From an uncultured Saprospiraceae bacterium (GTDB lineage: Bacteria; Bacteroidota; Bacteroidia; Chitinophagales; Saprospiraceae): a stretch of 56,100 bases of DNA. The notes beneath the pieces were generated by a model, which was not told the origin of the DNA, searched no databases, and saw only the letters and a list, made by a program, of their open reading frames with translations. Numbering within the stretch: position 1 is the first letter of the stretch; every line of letters begins with the position of its first letter. Positions 1-9,982 of this stretch are shown piece after piece. A program made the position numbers and the translations under genes. The DNA lies in contig CALIZI010000058.1 of the NCBI GenBank assembly GCA_938028705.1, forward strand, positions 1 to 56,100. The letters are read 5' to 3'.

Positions 1-136
1 TGATTATTTAGCTAAAATTATGAACTTAAATAGTTGAGTAATTTTAGTCCTGTCAAATAAATAAAAAAATAAATTAAAAGATTATACTTTTTGTTAAAAG
101 CTAATTATCAGATAATTAAAGTACCTGAGTAGTTAC

Positions 137-288
137 AAATAATAAATGTAAAATGTAAAAATTGTAGTACGCAAAATATTTACAATTAATTCATTATCAA
201 TACATTAAAAACAATTAAAATAAAATTATTTCATGCGCGTACTATTGACACTTTTACATTTATTATTTTACATTTTAAATTTTACATT
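137..288. repeat. TGTAAAA phrase inverted repeat
   Basis: Two arms built from ATAATAAATGTAAAATGTAAAA-like words face each other at about 139-172 and 236-285 around an AT-rich loop. The arms extend into GTAGTACGC on the left and GCGCGTACTA on the right. The same phrase recurs at 15203-15232, 15325-15355, 38517-38550 and 56028-56055. The right arm ends about 10 nt before the ATG at 295, so a transcript starting upstream would carry a large hairpin next to the start codon. Bases 1-136 hold no recognisable gene. Confidence 0.7.
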
Positions 289-294
289 AAAAAA

Positions 295-1506
295 ATGTCT
301 ATAAATAAAGAAAATGAGTATTTCCAACAACTCAATCAAGTGCTAAAAAATCACCAACGGGCGATTCCCTGTCTTTGTATTGATTTGAATGGTTTGGATG
401 AAAATATCGCTAGGCTGACCTCCAATTTTAATGAGAACGCTACCTTTAGAATAGTTGTAAAGTCACTCCCTTCCTTTGAGTTGATTCATTACATTGCAGA
501 GCGAGCAAATACCCAAAATTTCATGGTTTTTCATCAACCTTTTCTAACGGAATTGGCATCAAGACTTAATGAAAAAGCAGACATTTTATTAGGTAAACCC
601 ATGCCTGTCAAAACGGCACATTTTTTCTACGATAATCTCCCCGAACAGACAAACGGCTTTAATCCTTATCAACAAATTCAGTGGTTGGTCGATACCAAAT
701 TACGTATTCATCAGTACATCGAATTAGCACAGAAAACAGGACAAAAACTACGCTTGAATCTCGAATTAGACATTGGATTGCATCGCGGCGGTTTTGGCAA
801 TATCAATGAATTAAAAGCCGCTTTACAAATCATCAAAACACATCAAGACCACGTGGAGTTTAGTGGCTTTATGGGCTACGACCCGCACGTAGTCAAGTTG
901 CCAAGCCTTATTCGTTCCAAAGAAAAAGCCTTGCGTTTGGCGAATGATTTTTATAATACCTGCAAGGCACTTGTCCGCGAGAATTTCCCTGACTTATGGA
1001 ACGAAAAACTAACTTTCAACGGCGCAGGAAGTCCGACAATTAACTTGCACAAAACAGCAGATTCTCCATTAAATGATATTTCCGCAGGTTCGTGTTTGGT
1101 GATGCCGACGACCTTTGATATTCCGACCTTGCAAGGCTACCAACAGGCTTGTTATATCGCCACGCCCGTCCTCAAAAAGTTTGAAGGAACGACGATACCC
1201 GCATTAGAAGGCATGAAAAATATATTAAATTTGGTAAATTCAAGTCATCGCCAATCCTTCTTTATTTACGGTGGTTTTTGGAAGGCGGATTATTGCTACC
1301 CGAAAGGCACACGCCAAAATTCGTTCTTTGGTGTATCGACCAATCAGACGATGTTGAACGCCCCCAATTCAACAGAATTAGAAGTAGATGATTTCGTATT
1401 TTTAAGACCACATCAAAGCGAATTTGTCTTTTTACAATTTGGAGAAATTTTAGCTGTTCGCAATGATAAAATTGAAGAGACGTGGACGGTATTGAAAAAT
1501 TATTAA
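295..1506 (+). CDS. DSD1/D-threonine aldolase-like PLP enzyme (alanine racemase fold)
   Basis: This 403-residue protein has the layout of fold-type III PLP enzymes related to D-threonine aldolase and D-serine dehydratase. An N-terminal TIM barrel carries the presumed PLP lysine K56 in RIVVKSLPS. The ELDIGLHRGGF block at 157-167 follows, and a C-terminal beta domain completes it. Known relatives bind a divalent metal through a C-terminal HxC or HxD motif. Here the matching place reads PHQS (H373, S375), so the second ligand is replaced and the true substrate may differ. The stop is 10 nt before the PheC-like gene, suggesting one transcript. The ATG at 295 is the only start that keeps the full N-terminus. 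Family membership is well supported; the substrate is not known. Confidence 0.85.
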   Translation: MSINKENEYFQQLNQVLKNHQRAIPCLCIDLNGLDENIARLTSNFNENATFRIVVKSLPSFELIHYIAERANTQNFMVFHQPFLTELASRLNEKADILLGKPMPVKTAHFFYDNLPEQTNGFNPYQQIQWLVDTKLRIHQYIELAQKTGQKLRLNLELDIGLHRGGFGNINELKAALQIIKTHQDHVEFSGFMGYDPHVVKLPSLIRSKEKALRLANDFYNTCKALVRENFPDLWNEKLTFNGAGSPTINLHKTADSPLNDISAGSCLVMPTTFDIPTLQGYQQACYIATPVLKKFEGTTIPALEGMKNILNLVNSSHRQSFFIYGGFWKADYCYPKGTRQNSFFGVSTNQTMLNAPNSTELEVDDFVFLRPHQSEFVFLQFGEILAVRNDKIEETWTVLKNY

Positions 1507-1516
1507 TCAAGTAAAC

Positions 1517-2365
1517 ATGACACACACAGTACAAAAAACGTTCCTCACCCTACTAATATCCAGCCTATTCATCATCGGCTGCACTCCTTCATTAATCCAA
1601 GACAAAGGCATCGTACTCACCTCCACGCCACAGGTTTCTGTCTTAGATAAAGTCATAGAAAAAGGCATCATCAGAGTAGGCACAACGGGCGATTTTTCCC
1701 CATTTTCCTACCAAACGGACGGAGTGACGACCTACCAAGGCATAGATATTGAATTAGCAAAAAATTTGGCGAAATCACTGAACGTAGAGGTACAATTTGT
1801 CAAAACAACTTGGTCAACCCTGATGTCCGATTTAGCGGCAAATAAATTCGATATTGGTATGAGTGGCATTACGATAAAGCTGCTACGGCAGCGTGAAGCG
1901 TTGTTCAGTATTCCTTTATTATCTAGTGGAAAGGCGGCGATTACGCAGGATGAAAATGTCGAAAAATATCAAACATTAGCTGCTATCAATCAGCCGGGAG
2001 TGCGTGTCATCGTCAATCCGGGCGGTACGAATGAAGCCTTTGCAAGAGCCAATTTTCCGAAAGCAACGATAGTAGAAAACGAAGATAATTTGACTATTTT
2101 TCAAAAAATAGTGGACGGTGAAGCCGACCTCATGGTGACAGATGCTATCGAAACATTGGTACAAGAACAAATCCATCCCGAACTCGATGCTGTCAATCCT
2201 GACGAACCGTTTAATTTCTTTGAAATGGGCTACCTGTTGCCACGCGACCACACCTTCAAAGCCTATATTGACCAATGGCTCAACCTCCGACAAAAAGACG
2301 GCACTTATCAAAAGATATTTGATGCTGAATTATCTAAAATAAAACAACAAGCAGAGAAGAAATAG
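1517..2365 (+). CDS. pheC: PheC-like cyclohexadienyl dehydratase, predicted lipoprotein
   Basis: The 282-residue protein has the periplasmic substrate-binding protein type 3 fold. Several blocks match what I recall of Pseudomonas PheC nearly residue for residue: VGTTGDFSPFSY (54-65), GMSGITI (114-120), QPGVRVIVNPGGTNEAFARA (159-178), TIFQKIVDGEADLM (193-206), HPELDAV (220-226) and YLLPRD (239-244). PheC converts prephenate to phenylpyruvate, or arogenate to phenylalanine, in the periplasm. A lipobox (FIIGC, lipid-modified C22) indicates membrane anchoring rather than the soluble periplasmic form of PheC. It follows the PLP enzyme gene by 10 nt. The alternative is a polar amino-acid ABC transporter receptor, but no permease or ATPase is adjacent, which favours the enzyme. 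Confidence 0.82.
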   Translation: MTHTVQKTFLTLLISSLFIIGCTPSLIQDKGIVLTSTPQVSVLDKVIEKGIIRVGTTGDFSPFSYQTDGVTTYQGIDIELAKNLAKSLNVEVQFVKTTWSTLMSDLAANKFDIGMSGITIKLLRQREALFSIPLLSSGKAAITQDENVEKYQTLAAINQPGVRVIVNPGGTNEAFARANFPKATIVENEDNLTIFQKIVDGEADLMVTDAIETLVQEQIHPELDAVNPDEPFNFFEMGYLLPRDHTFKAYIDQWLNLRQKDGTYQKIFDAELSKIKQQAEKK

Positions 2366-2840
2366 ATGTAAAAACAATGTATCAGCACTCAAAAACAACT
2401 GCTTTTACATGTATATTTACAAAAACTGTGACAGGTAAAAACTTCAAATATGTAAAATTATTTAAATATTTTAAAAATAATAAAAAATTATTTTTTTAAT
2501 TTATTAAAAACTAATAATCAGATATTTAAATCATTTAAAAACAAAAAAAACACCTAATAATAATATTTAATATCATTTTTATTCTCATTAATTTTATGAT
2601 AACCACCTCTGTCAGTAAAAAGTAAAAACCAAATATTTTTTCCAAAATTACTACCTTTCAATTATAAGTTTGATTTATATTCGTGTCGTTATTCACTTCC
2701 AATATCCACTCTCCATATCCAAAATTCATCCGATACTAAAGGAGTTTGTCTTATCCATTTTTCCCCAAAAACGGTGCGCTAAATCAATGATGATTTAGGG
2801 TATTTGCTATATTGTTTTTCACCAACCCAATACTACTATC
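2366..2840. other. AT-rich intergenic leader, no gene seen
   Basis: About 475 nt separate pheC from the large T9SS protein. The stretch is very AT-rich with poly-A and poly-T runs. I see no open frame with coding character, no strong hairpin and no convincing terminator. It presumably contains the promoter and 5' leader of the gene at 2841, but no clear TAnnTTTG box can be fixed. Confidence 0.5.
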
Positions 2841-5800
2841 ATGAGGTCCCTAATACTATGCACGGTTGCATTAGCAACCCTAGCACTCCTATGCTATTGC
2901 CCAAACGCAAATAACAGACCTATCCACAAACCGAAATTTTCTAAAGAACAGCGCATTGATAAAGCTATCGAACAGGAATTTGAGAAAACCAAAGACCCTG
3001 TGCTCAACACTGTTCCGCGTGAGCGACTCAAAACCGCCCGCGACAAAGCCCGTCAAAAATTTGCGCTGAAAAACGGTATCCCTTCCGTCACTTGGGAAGA
3101 GCGCGGACCCGACAATGTCGGCGGACGTACCCGCGCCATTCTTTTCGACCAAAATGACCCGACATACCGCACTGTATATGCTGCCGGAGTGTCAGGTGGT
3201 TTATGGAAAACCACAGACATCACATCCACCGACCCAAACTGGAAAGCCATTAATGATTTCTTTGAAAACATTGCTATTACCTGCATCATTCAAGACCCTG
3301 ACAACCCTGCTATCATGTACTTTGGTACAGGTGAAGGATGGTTCAACAGCGATGCTGTAAAAGGCATGGGCATCTGGAAAACGACCAATGGCGGAAACAC
3401 TTGGTCCCAGTTACAATCTACTGACAATCAAAATTTTAGTCATGTACAAGACTTAATTATTGACCATAACGGCAACCTCTATGCCACCACATTACTAGGC
3501 GGCGTACAACGCTCGACCAATGACGGTAATAGCTGGGAACAGGTGCTTGGTTTTTCAGTAAGTGCAGGCAACAACAATCGCGCTGCCGACCTCGAAATTG
3601 CTGCCAACGGCACACTTTATGCTACGCTCGGCATTCGCTCTACGGGAGCTATTTTCAAGTCTGCATCCGGCGCACGCAACACTTGGCAAAATATCACTCC
3701 GACAGGCAATTTTCAACGTATCGAAATCGCTTGTGCGCCCTCCAATGCCAATCGTATTTACGCCCTTTGTCAAGGTACTAATTCCTATGATGTCACAAAT
3801 ATGTATCGCTCTGATAACGGCGGTACAAGTTGGATTTCACTCCCCGTACCCACTATTATCAATCAAGGTAATAACGAAGTTTTCACAAGAGGACAGGGCT
3901 GGTACAACCTCATCGCTGCCGTTGACCCCAACGATGCAAATGTCATCTGCATTGGTGGGGTGGATGCCCTACGCTCCACTGACGCAGGTAATTCTTGGGA
4001 ACAAATCACGACTTGGTCTTTGTATCTTGCTCCCGGCTTCACAGATGCTCAAAACATTCATGCCGACCACCATGCAATTGTTTATGCTCCGGGTAGTTCT
4101 TCTAAGGCATTATGGGGTACAGACGGTGGAATATACTATACCACAGATTTAAATAATTTTAATAAAAAACCTGATTTTGAAAGTAAAAATAAAGGCTATA
4201 ATGTTACTCAATTTTATTCCTGCGCCCTTCATCCACAGCCTATTGACTACTTTTTAGGAGGTACACAAGATAATGGTACACACCAATTTACAAGCTCCGG
4301 CTTGAACAATACCACTGGAGTAAGTGGTGGTGATGGTGGCTTTTGTCACATTAGTCAAAAAAATCCTAATATTCAGATTATCAGCTATTTATACAATAAT
4401 TATTATGTTTCTACTGATGGTGGAAATAACTTTTCAGGAAGATTTTTTGGTAGCTCAGGAAAATTTATTAACCCGACAGATTACGATGATAATGCAGATA
4501 TATTATATACCAGTCACAATAGCAACAGGTATCTCCGTTGGAATGACCCTGCTCAACGAGGATATTCAGACGAGGCGGTAACAGTATCAGAATTTAAAGG
4601 TGCATCACCGACCTCTATTTTGGCTTCGCCAAATGTCAACAATCGTATTTATTTTGGTCTAAATAATGGTAGTGTCGTGCGTGTAGATAATGCACATACA
4701 GGCATATCACGTACAGGAACGGTTGTACGCGAGCGAGGCATTGGTTCAGTGGTATGTATAGTGCTTGAAAAAGGCAATGAAAATCATGCGCTTGCCATTT
4801 ATAGCAATTATGGTGTAGAAAGTATTTGGGAGACCTTCGATGGCGGTACATCGTGGCGCAGTTGTGAAGGTGATTTGCCCGATATGCCTGTACGCTGGGC
4901 GATGTTTGCACCCGATAATCCAGACCAAGCCCTCATCGCTACCGAGCTGGGTGTGTGGCAAACTGCCGACCTAAACGGCGCAAATACTGTGTGGATGCCC
5001 GCCAGTGAAGGACTTGCCAATGTCCGCGTGGATATGCTTCAACATCGTGCTTCCGACAACCTCATTATTGCGGCTACGCATGGGCGCGGCATGTTCTCTG
5101 CCACTTACACTTCGCAGGAAAACTGCCCCGAAAATTTCGCACAAGCAGGCGCAGATATGACGATTTGTGAAAATGAATCCGCACAATTAAATGCCTCCGG
5201 CGGAGTAGCTTATCAATGGTCGCCTTCGACGGATTTGTCTTGCGATGATTGTACAAATCCAATCGCTTCTCCCTCTTTTACAACAACTTATACACTTACA
5301 GCCACAGATGAAAATGGCTGTACATCCACCGATGCGCTTACCATATCTGTCGAGTCTTGCCCCAGCGCAGAATGTATCAGCATCACCGAAGCCTATCAGG
5401 AAGATTTTGAAACCTTCGGATCTTGCGAAACCGCAAGTGGATGCGAGGTAGTATGTACGCTTGCCAATGGCTGGACAAATGAAAGCAATGACGGAACCGA
5501 CTGGCGAACCGACGCAGGCGGCACCACTTCGGGCAGTACAGGACCTGTTTCAGATTTCTTTCCCGGCACCCTCGAAGGAAAATATCTATATCTCGAATCA
5601 AGTAGTTGTAACAACAGAGAAGCTATATTGACCAGTCCTTGTTTTGACCTTAGTGCAATGGAAAGCCCTCAACTCGCATTAGCTTACCATGCTTATGGTG
5701 GCGGAATAGGTGATTTGAACATTCGCACAAGTACCGATGTCGGCAAAACTTGGTCAGAAAAAACCTTAATTATTACCGGCAATCAGTCTAATCTTTGGCG

Positions 5801-7271
5801 AACATCTACCATAGATTTACCTGCTCACAGTCAGGTGAGCATACAAATTATCGGTACTATCGGAGACAGCTATCGCGGCGATTTGGCGATTGATAATATT
5901 ACGATTCAAGATAAAAATGAACAGGAATGTCCTGAAGATTTTGCGGAAGCCGGAGAAAACATAGCGGATTGTGCAGGTACTACTCATCAATTAAATGCTT
6001 CCGGCGGTGTTGCCTATCAATGGTCACCTACTTACGGATTGAGTAATGCCAATATAGCAAATCCAAGTTTCACCCTCAACAATACGCGAACTTACACAGT
6101 GACCGTTACTGATGAAAATGACTGTACAGATACTGACCAAGTCACCGTTACGGCTTATGCCAATCCGACTGCTTCGGCAGGTCCTGACCAAGTGATTTGT
6201 GAAGGAGCAAGCATCGTATTAAATGCTTCGGGCGGCACCACTTACCAATGGTCACCCAATTATGCCATTAGTAATATCAACAGTAATTCACCAACTGTAA
6301 ACCCTTTATACACAACAACTTATACTGTAATAATTGCAAATGCAAGCGGCTGTACAACTACCGATCAAGTCACCGTTGTGGTAAAAGATTGTAATGTAAA
6401 TTCAGATTGTATCGAAGTGACAACGAACACACCATACCGCGAAAATTTTGATGTTTTTAACTTATGCCATCCTCACTGTTCGACTGATTGCGAACTGACT
6501 AATGATTGGTCAAATGAAGCTAATGGTGTGACTGACGATACCGACTGGCTCACCAATGCCGGCAATACAAAATCCGGCAATACAGGTCCTACTACCGATT
6601 ATAATACAGGCACAGATGATGGACATTATTTATACATCGAATCCTCAAGTTGCTATAATAGCAAAGCGATATTGACCAGCCCATGTTTTGATGTATCAAA
6701 TCTTGCTTCACCCGAGTTGGTTTTTGCTTATCACCTCTTTGGTTCTCACACCGGAGATTTATTTATTAGTATTAGCGACGATGGCGGCAATACATGGTCA
6801 GATGAATCCCTCGTAGCTTCCGGCGACCAAGGCAACGCCTGGCAAACAGCTACAATCGCATTACCCAATACCAATGCTGTCATGGTCAATATCATAGGTA
6901 TAACAGGAGGATTTTTCCGTAGCGATATGGCAATAGACGACCTCCGCATACAAAATGCCGAAGCAGCACCCACTGCACCAATTGCCAATACAACCGACGA
7001 ATTAGCCGAAACGATTACAACAGAAGGATTAACCGCCCAACCCAATCCTGCCAGCGATAATTTGACCATTACCTTAGCCCCCCAAAACGCAGCCGGACAA
7101 ATCGCGCTTTTCGATATACAAGGAAGATTGATATGGTCAACAAATACCCAATCCACTGACGATACACCGCAGCAATGGATGATTAACGTGGACCAATATC
7201 CGGCAGGTTTATATGTTTTAAGGTTTAAAAATTCACAGGTTCAACACACTCAAAAGGTGATCATCAGATAA
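2841..7271 (+). CDS. Secreted beta-propeller/MAM-like protein with T9SS C-terminal sorting domain
   Basis: This 1476-residue secreted protein starts with a hydrophobic signal segment (residues 2-20). Residues about 85-760 form a sortilin/BNR-type beta-propeller with repeated Asp-box motifs: TTNGGNTW near 181, STNDGNSW near 225, RSDNGGTSW near 323, STDAGNSW near 379, and a later FDGGTSW. Next come PKD/Ig-like modules with ASGG.AYQWSP cores (about 766-838 and two between 1030 and 1180). These alternate with two MAM-like jelly-roll modules (about 850-1025 and 1195-1370), whose shared YLYxESSSC...ILTSPCFD block shows duplication. Residues about 1398-1476 (QPNPASDNL...YPAGLYVLRF...KVIIR) are a T9SS type A sorting domain, so surface attachment or release through the Por system is expected. 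It is a stand-alone gene followed by an intrinsic terminator. Function is probably adhesion or polymer binding. Confidence 0.88.
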   Translation: MRSLILCTVALATLALLCYCPNANNRPIHKPKFSKEQRIDKAIEQEFEKTKDPVLNTVPRERLKTARDKARQKFALKNGIPSVTWEERGPDNVGGRTRAILFDQNDPTYRTVYAAGVSGGLWKTTDITSTDPNWKAINDFFENIAITCIIQDPDNPAIMYFGTGEGWFNSDAVKGMGIWKTTNGGNTWSQLQSTDNQNFSHVQDLIIDHNGNLYATTLLGGVQRSTNDGNSWEQVLGFSVSAGNNNRAADLEIAANGTLYATLGIRSTGAIFKSASGARNTWQNITPTGNFQRIEIACAPSNANRIYALCQGTNSYDVTNMYRSDNGGTSWISLPVPTIINQGNNEVFTRGQGWYNLIAAVDPNDANVICIGGVDALRSTDAGNSWEQITTWSLYLAPGFTDAQNIHADHHAIVYAPGSSSKALWGTDGGIYYTTDLNNFNKKPDFESKNKGYNVTQFYSCALHPQPIDYFLGGTQDNGTHQFTSSGLNNTTGVSGGDGGFCHISQKNPNIQIISYLYNNYYVSTDGGNNFSGRFFGSSGKFINPTDYDDNADILYTSHNSNRYLRWNDPAQRGYSDEAVTVSEFKGASPTSILASPNVNNRIYFGLNNGSVVRVDNAHTGISRTGTVVRERGIGSVVCIVLEKGNENHALAIYSNYGVESIWETFDGGTSWRSCEGDLPDMPVRWAMFAPDNPDQALIATELGVWQTADLNGANTVWMPASEGLANVRVDMLQHRASDNLIIAATHGRGMFSATYTSQENCPENFAQAGADMTICENESAQLNASGGVAYQWSPSTDLSCDDCTNPIASPSFTTTYTLTATDENGCTSTDALTISVESCPSAECISITEAYQEDFETFGSCETASGCEVVCTLANGWTNESNDGTDWRTDAGGTTSGSTGPVSDFFPGTLEGKYLYLESSSCNNREAILTSPCFDLSAMESPQLALAYHAYGGGIGDLNIRTSTDVGKTWSEKTLIITGNQSNLWRTSTIDLPAHSQVSIQIIGTIGDSYRGDLAIDNITIQDKNEQECPEDFAEAGENIADCAGTTHQLNASGGVAYQWSPTYGLSNANIANPSFTLNNTRTYTVTVTDENDCTDTDQVTVTAYANPTASAGPDQVICEGASIVLNASGGTTYQWSPNYAISNINSNSPTVNPLYTTTYTVIIANASGCTTTDQVTVVVKDCNVNSDCIEVTTNTPYRENFDVFNLCHPHCSTDCELTNDWSNEANGVTDDTDWLTNAGNTKSGNTGPTTDYNTGTDDGHYLYIESSSCYNSKAILTSPCFDVSNLASPELVFAYHLFGSHTGDLFISISDDGGNTWSDESLVASGDQGNAWQTATIALPNTNAVMVNIIGITGGFFRSDMAIDDLRIQNAEAAPTAPIANTTDELAETITTEGLTAQPNPASDNLTITLAPQNAAGQIALFDIQGRLIWSTNTQSTDDTPQQWMINVDQYPAGLYVLRFKNSQVQHTQKVIIR

Positions 7272-7337
7272 AAGCATTTCTGCAATCATCAAAGATGGAA
7301 CCGCCTCGATATTCTTAAAGCGACTGGGCGTGTTTAT

Positions 7338-7369
7338 CACCCCTACTCATTCGGGTAGGGGTGTTTTTT
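7338..7369 (+). terminator. Intrinsic terminator after the beta-propeller gene
   Basis: A GC-rich hairpin with arms CACCCCTAC (7338-7346) and GTAGGGGTG (7355-7363) is followed by a run of six T. It lies about 65 nt past the stop at 7271. Confidence 0.85.
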
Positions 7370-7375
7370 GTAGCA

Positions 7376-7550
7376 CTTAACCCAAGTTGAATATGTAGCC
7401 CCCAAAAATCAGAGCGGGGAGAGTTGTCAGACGAATTCTTTTGCTAAAAGCGAAGATATTATCAAATAATCGGTGCCTTCTAAAACAGCATTCATCTGAC
7501 AACTAAACCACCTAAAAAACTTGGGGGCTACATATTCAGCTTGGGTTAGG
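7376..7550. repeat. 175-bp element with 30-bp terminal inverted repeats (MITE-like)
   Basis: The ends 7376-7405 and 7521-7550 are inverted copies matching at 28 of 30 positions; each contains a CTAC/GTAG-flanked run of Gs or Cs. A second inverted pair, GTTGTCAGA(C/T)GAAT, lies inside at 7423-7436 and 7490-7503. There is no coding capacity. It sits between convergent genes, after the terminator and before the proS stop. The architecture resembles a non-autonomous miniature transposon or a large palindromic intergenic repeat. No second copy is visible in this window. Confidence 0.75.
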
Positions 7551-7581
7551 AAATATTTGTTGCCAACTTTATTTTATTTTC

Positions 7582-9048
7582 TCAATACGCTTTCGCAAAT
7601 AAAACCCGTTTATTCGAAGGCTTGCCTGTCAAAATACATGTTCCGGCTTCCTCAACGGCATCATTCGGAATGCAACGTATCGTAGCTTTTGTCAAATCTT
7701 TAATCTTTAATTCGGTCTCTGTCGTACCATCCCAATGTGCGGAAATAAAGCCGCCTTTTTCTTCCAAGACCTTCTTAAAATCCTCCATAGTATCTACCGA
7801 AGTCGTATTTGCCTGACGGAAATCGAAGGCTTTTTTGTAGATATTATCTTGAATTTGGTCGAGCAATTCCTTGACATGCGTAGCGACAGTATCCAATGAT
7901 TCACTATACTTTTCCTTCGTATCGCGGCGGGCTACTTCCACCACACCCTTCTCCAAATCACGCTTGCCGATACCGATACGCACAGGAACACCCTTCATTT
8001 CGTACTCAGCAAATTTGAAGCCCGGACGCTTGCGGGTGTCGTCGTCGTACTTGACCGAAATACCTGCGGCTTTGAGTTCCGCCATGAGTTTGTCGGCTAC
8101 GGCAGTGATGTCGTCATTTGGCTTAGGAATTGGAATAATGACGACCTGAATAGGCGCGAGTTTTGGTGGCAATACCAAGCCTTCATCGTCGGAATGCGCC
8201 ATGATTAATGCACCCATTAAGCGTGTCGAAACGCCCCATGAGGTCGCCCATACGTATTCCTCTTTATTCTCAGGTGTCAGGTATTTTACATCAAATGCCT
8301 TGGCGAAATTTTGCCCCAAAAAGTGCGATGTACCCGACTGTAAAGCCTTACCGTCTTGCATCAATGCTTCGATAGTATAAGTCTCATCCGCCCCTGCAAA
8401 ACGCTCATTGGCAGTCTTCGCCCCCTTGACGACAGGTACGCCCATATATTGCTCTACGAAGGTGGCATAGACATCCAAAATCGTCAGCGTTTCAGCGATA
8501 GCTTCCTCTTTGGTAGCATGTGCGGTATGTCCTTCCTGCCAAAGAAATTCAGCCGTCCGCATAAACAGGCGCGTCCGCATTTCCCAACGCACCACATTTG
8601 CCCACTGATTGATGAGCAAAGGCAAATCGCGGTACGATTTAATCCAATCGCGGTAGGTATTCCATATAATGGTCTCAGAAGTCGGACGCACAATGAGTTC
8701 TTCTTCGAGCTTGGCGGTCGGGTCAACGACTACGCCCTTGCCATTCGGGTCATTCATCAAACGATGATGCGTGACCACCGCGCATTCTTTCGCAAAACCC
8801 TCTACATGTTGCGCCTCTTTACTCAAAAAACTTTTGGGTATAAAAAGCGGAAAATAAGCATTGACATGTCCGGTTTCCTTAAACATCTTGTCGAGTTGGG
8901 CTTGTATTTTTTCCCATATCGCAAAGCCATAAGGCTTGATGACCATGCAGCCGCGTACAGCGGAATTTTCCGCCAAACCCGCTTTTTTTACGATGTCATT
9001 ATACCATTTGGAGTAGTCTTCGGAGCGTGGTGTTATTTCTTTTGCCAT
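7582..9048 (-). CDS. proS: Proline--tRNA ligase, archaeal/eukaryal type
   Basis: ProS attaches proline to tRNA-Pro in the cytoplasm. The 488-residue length and lack of the bacterial insertion domain mark the short type common in Bacteroidota. Class II landmarks are visible: RPTSE at 121-125, motif 2 ([20 protein letters not shown]) at 154-173 with the HTAH segment following, and a [14 protein letters not shown] active-site stretch near 240. The anticodon-binding domain spans about 295-400. The C-terminal domain (about 400-488), typical of this ProRS type, carries only two late Cys ([13 protein letters not shown]). The start [16 protein letters not shown] is the conserved one. An open frame on the opposite strand over 8356-9132 is a shadow. 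A short phrase-repeat-like stretch (GTTGCGAGTTGCGGGTTACG) lies just upstream at about 9062-9090. Confidence 0.97.
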   Translation of the reverse strand: MAKEITPRSEDYSKWYNDIVKKAGLAENSAVRGCMVIKPYGFAIWEKIQAQLDKMFKETGHVNAYFPLFIPKSFLSKEAQHVEGFAKECAVVTHHRLMNDPNGKGVVVDPTAKLEEELIVRPTSETIIWNTYRDWIKSYRDLPLLINQWANVVRWEMRTRLFMRTAEFLWQEGHTAHATKEEAIAETLTILDVYATFVEQYMGVPVVKGAKTANERFAGADETYTIEALMQDGKALQSGTSHFLGQNFAKAFDVKYLTPENKEEYVWATSWGVSTRLMGALIMAHSDDEGLVLPPKLAPIQVVIIPIPKPNDDITAVADKLMAELKAAGISVKYDDDTRKRPGFKFAEYEMKGVPVRIGIGKRDLEKGVVEVARRDTKEKYSESLDTVATHVKELLDQIQDNIYKKAFDFRQANTTSVDTMEDFKKVLEEKGGFISAHWDGTTETELKIKDLTKATIRCIPNDAVEEAGTCILTGKPSNKRVLFAKAY

Positions 9049-9132
9049 TGTTATTTAGTTGTGCGTTGCGAGTTGCGGGTTACGAGTTTTTTCGTGCGCG
9101 CAATTTGCAATCTGTTGGTGATTTGGAGGTAG

Positions 9133-9747
9133 TTACTTTTTTCTATTGTCAATTATGACTTTAAATTCTGTTGTGTTTTCTAATTTGTTTCCATTTTCGT
9201 CAATTTGGGCAACGTAATTTTCTTCTTTCGTTATATCTGAATAACTTATTTCTTTAGCTAATATTTTTAGCCGATTTGATTTGATTACATTATCTATTTC
9301 TTTCTTATCTAATTCAATTTTGTCCCCTTTAATTTGGTAGGTTCCGTATTCGTAATCTGAACCCATGGAAAAACTATCAAAAATATATGTTCCGTCTTTT
9401 TTAAAGTCTATTCCTACTCCGTTAATATCGCCATCACAATATATTTTAACAAGACTTGGTTTATTGAAATTTGTCTGAATATTCCAATTTATTATCAACA
9501 TCGAAATCAAAGAAATTCCTCCGATTATTCCATTTATCCAATATTTTCTATGTCCTTCCTTTTTAAATTCCGTAGAATCTTGCCACAAAACTCGTCCCCA
9601 AATTACTAACCCAACTATTCCGATTACTTGATAAATGATTACATCAAATAAAAAATCGGTGTATTTGAACTGGTGTGTTTTATAGATTATTAACAGTCCA
9701 ATTGCAGTGGTTAAAACAACCCTAAATATGTGATTTCGGTTTTTCAT
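9133..9747 (-). CDS. Hypothetical membrane protein
   Basis: I do not recognise this 204-residue protein. It has three predicted transmembrane segments (about 5-25, 30-53 and 68-91) and then a roughly 110-residue soluble C-terminal part. That part is rich in short beta-strand patterns (YCDGDINGVGIDFKKDGTY, YGTYQIKGDKIELDKKEI), reminiscent of small lipocalin-like or META-type domains that read DGTY...G.Y...GDKI. The codon usage is more AT-rich than the flanking proS. It lies alone between proS and a palindromic repeat; both neighbours are on the same strand but well separated. Confidence 0.7.
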   Translation of the reverse strand: MKNRNHIFRVVLTTAIGLLIIYKTHQFKYTDFLFDVIIYQVIGIVGLVIWGRVLWQDSTEFKKEGHRKYWINGIIGGISLISMLIINWNIQTNFNKPSLVKIYCDGDINGVGIDFKKDGTYIFDSFSMGSDYEYGTYQIKGDKIELDKKEIDNVIKSNRLKILAKEISYSDITKEENYVAQIDENGNKLENTTEFKVIIDNRKK

Positions 9748-9786
9748 TTTTTCTTAAGACTTTAAAACGCAATCCAAAAAGCAAAT

Positions 9787-9901
9787 CGTCATTCCGCACT
9801 TGATGCGGAATCTGTTGCATCTCGGCACGATACCAAACAGTAGCTTCTACCTAAAATTGCGCTCTTGCGGCAATAGATTCCGCATCAAGTGCGGAATGAC
9901 G
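9787..9901. repeat. Inverted repeat with 27-bp perfect arms, each arm itself a hairpin
   Basis: Arms at 9787-9813 and 9875-9901 are perfect inverted copies. Each also contains the self-complementary pair TTCCGCA...TGCGGAA around CTTGA, so the element can fold as two small hairpins or one long one. GTCATTCCGC-type palindromes of this kind are familiar dispersed intergenic repeats in many bacteria, as far as I recall. It lies between two minus-strand hypothetical genes. Confidence 0.75.
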
Positions 9902-9982
9902 CTCACTTTTAGGGTTTTTATTTTTCATAAAAAGTTATTTACAAAAGGGGGACACTATGCGCCTTTAGAGATTCGGTTTTGC

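Noticed and set aside
2366-2840. Riboswitch in the long leader before the beta-propeller gene
   Set aside because: The sequence is plain AT-rich with no conserved aptamer-like pairing that I can identify.
8356-9132. Long plus-strand open frame (258 codons) opposite proS
   Set aside because: It lies wholly antisense to a clear proS gene apart from its end; residues are biased and no family is recognisable.
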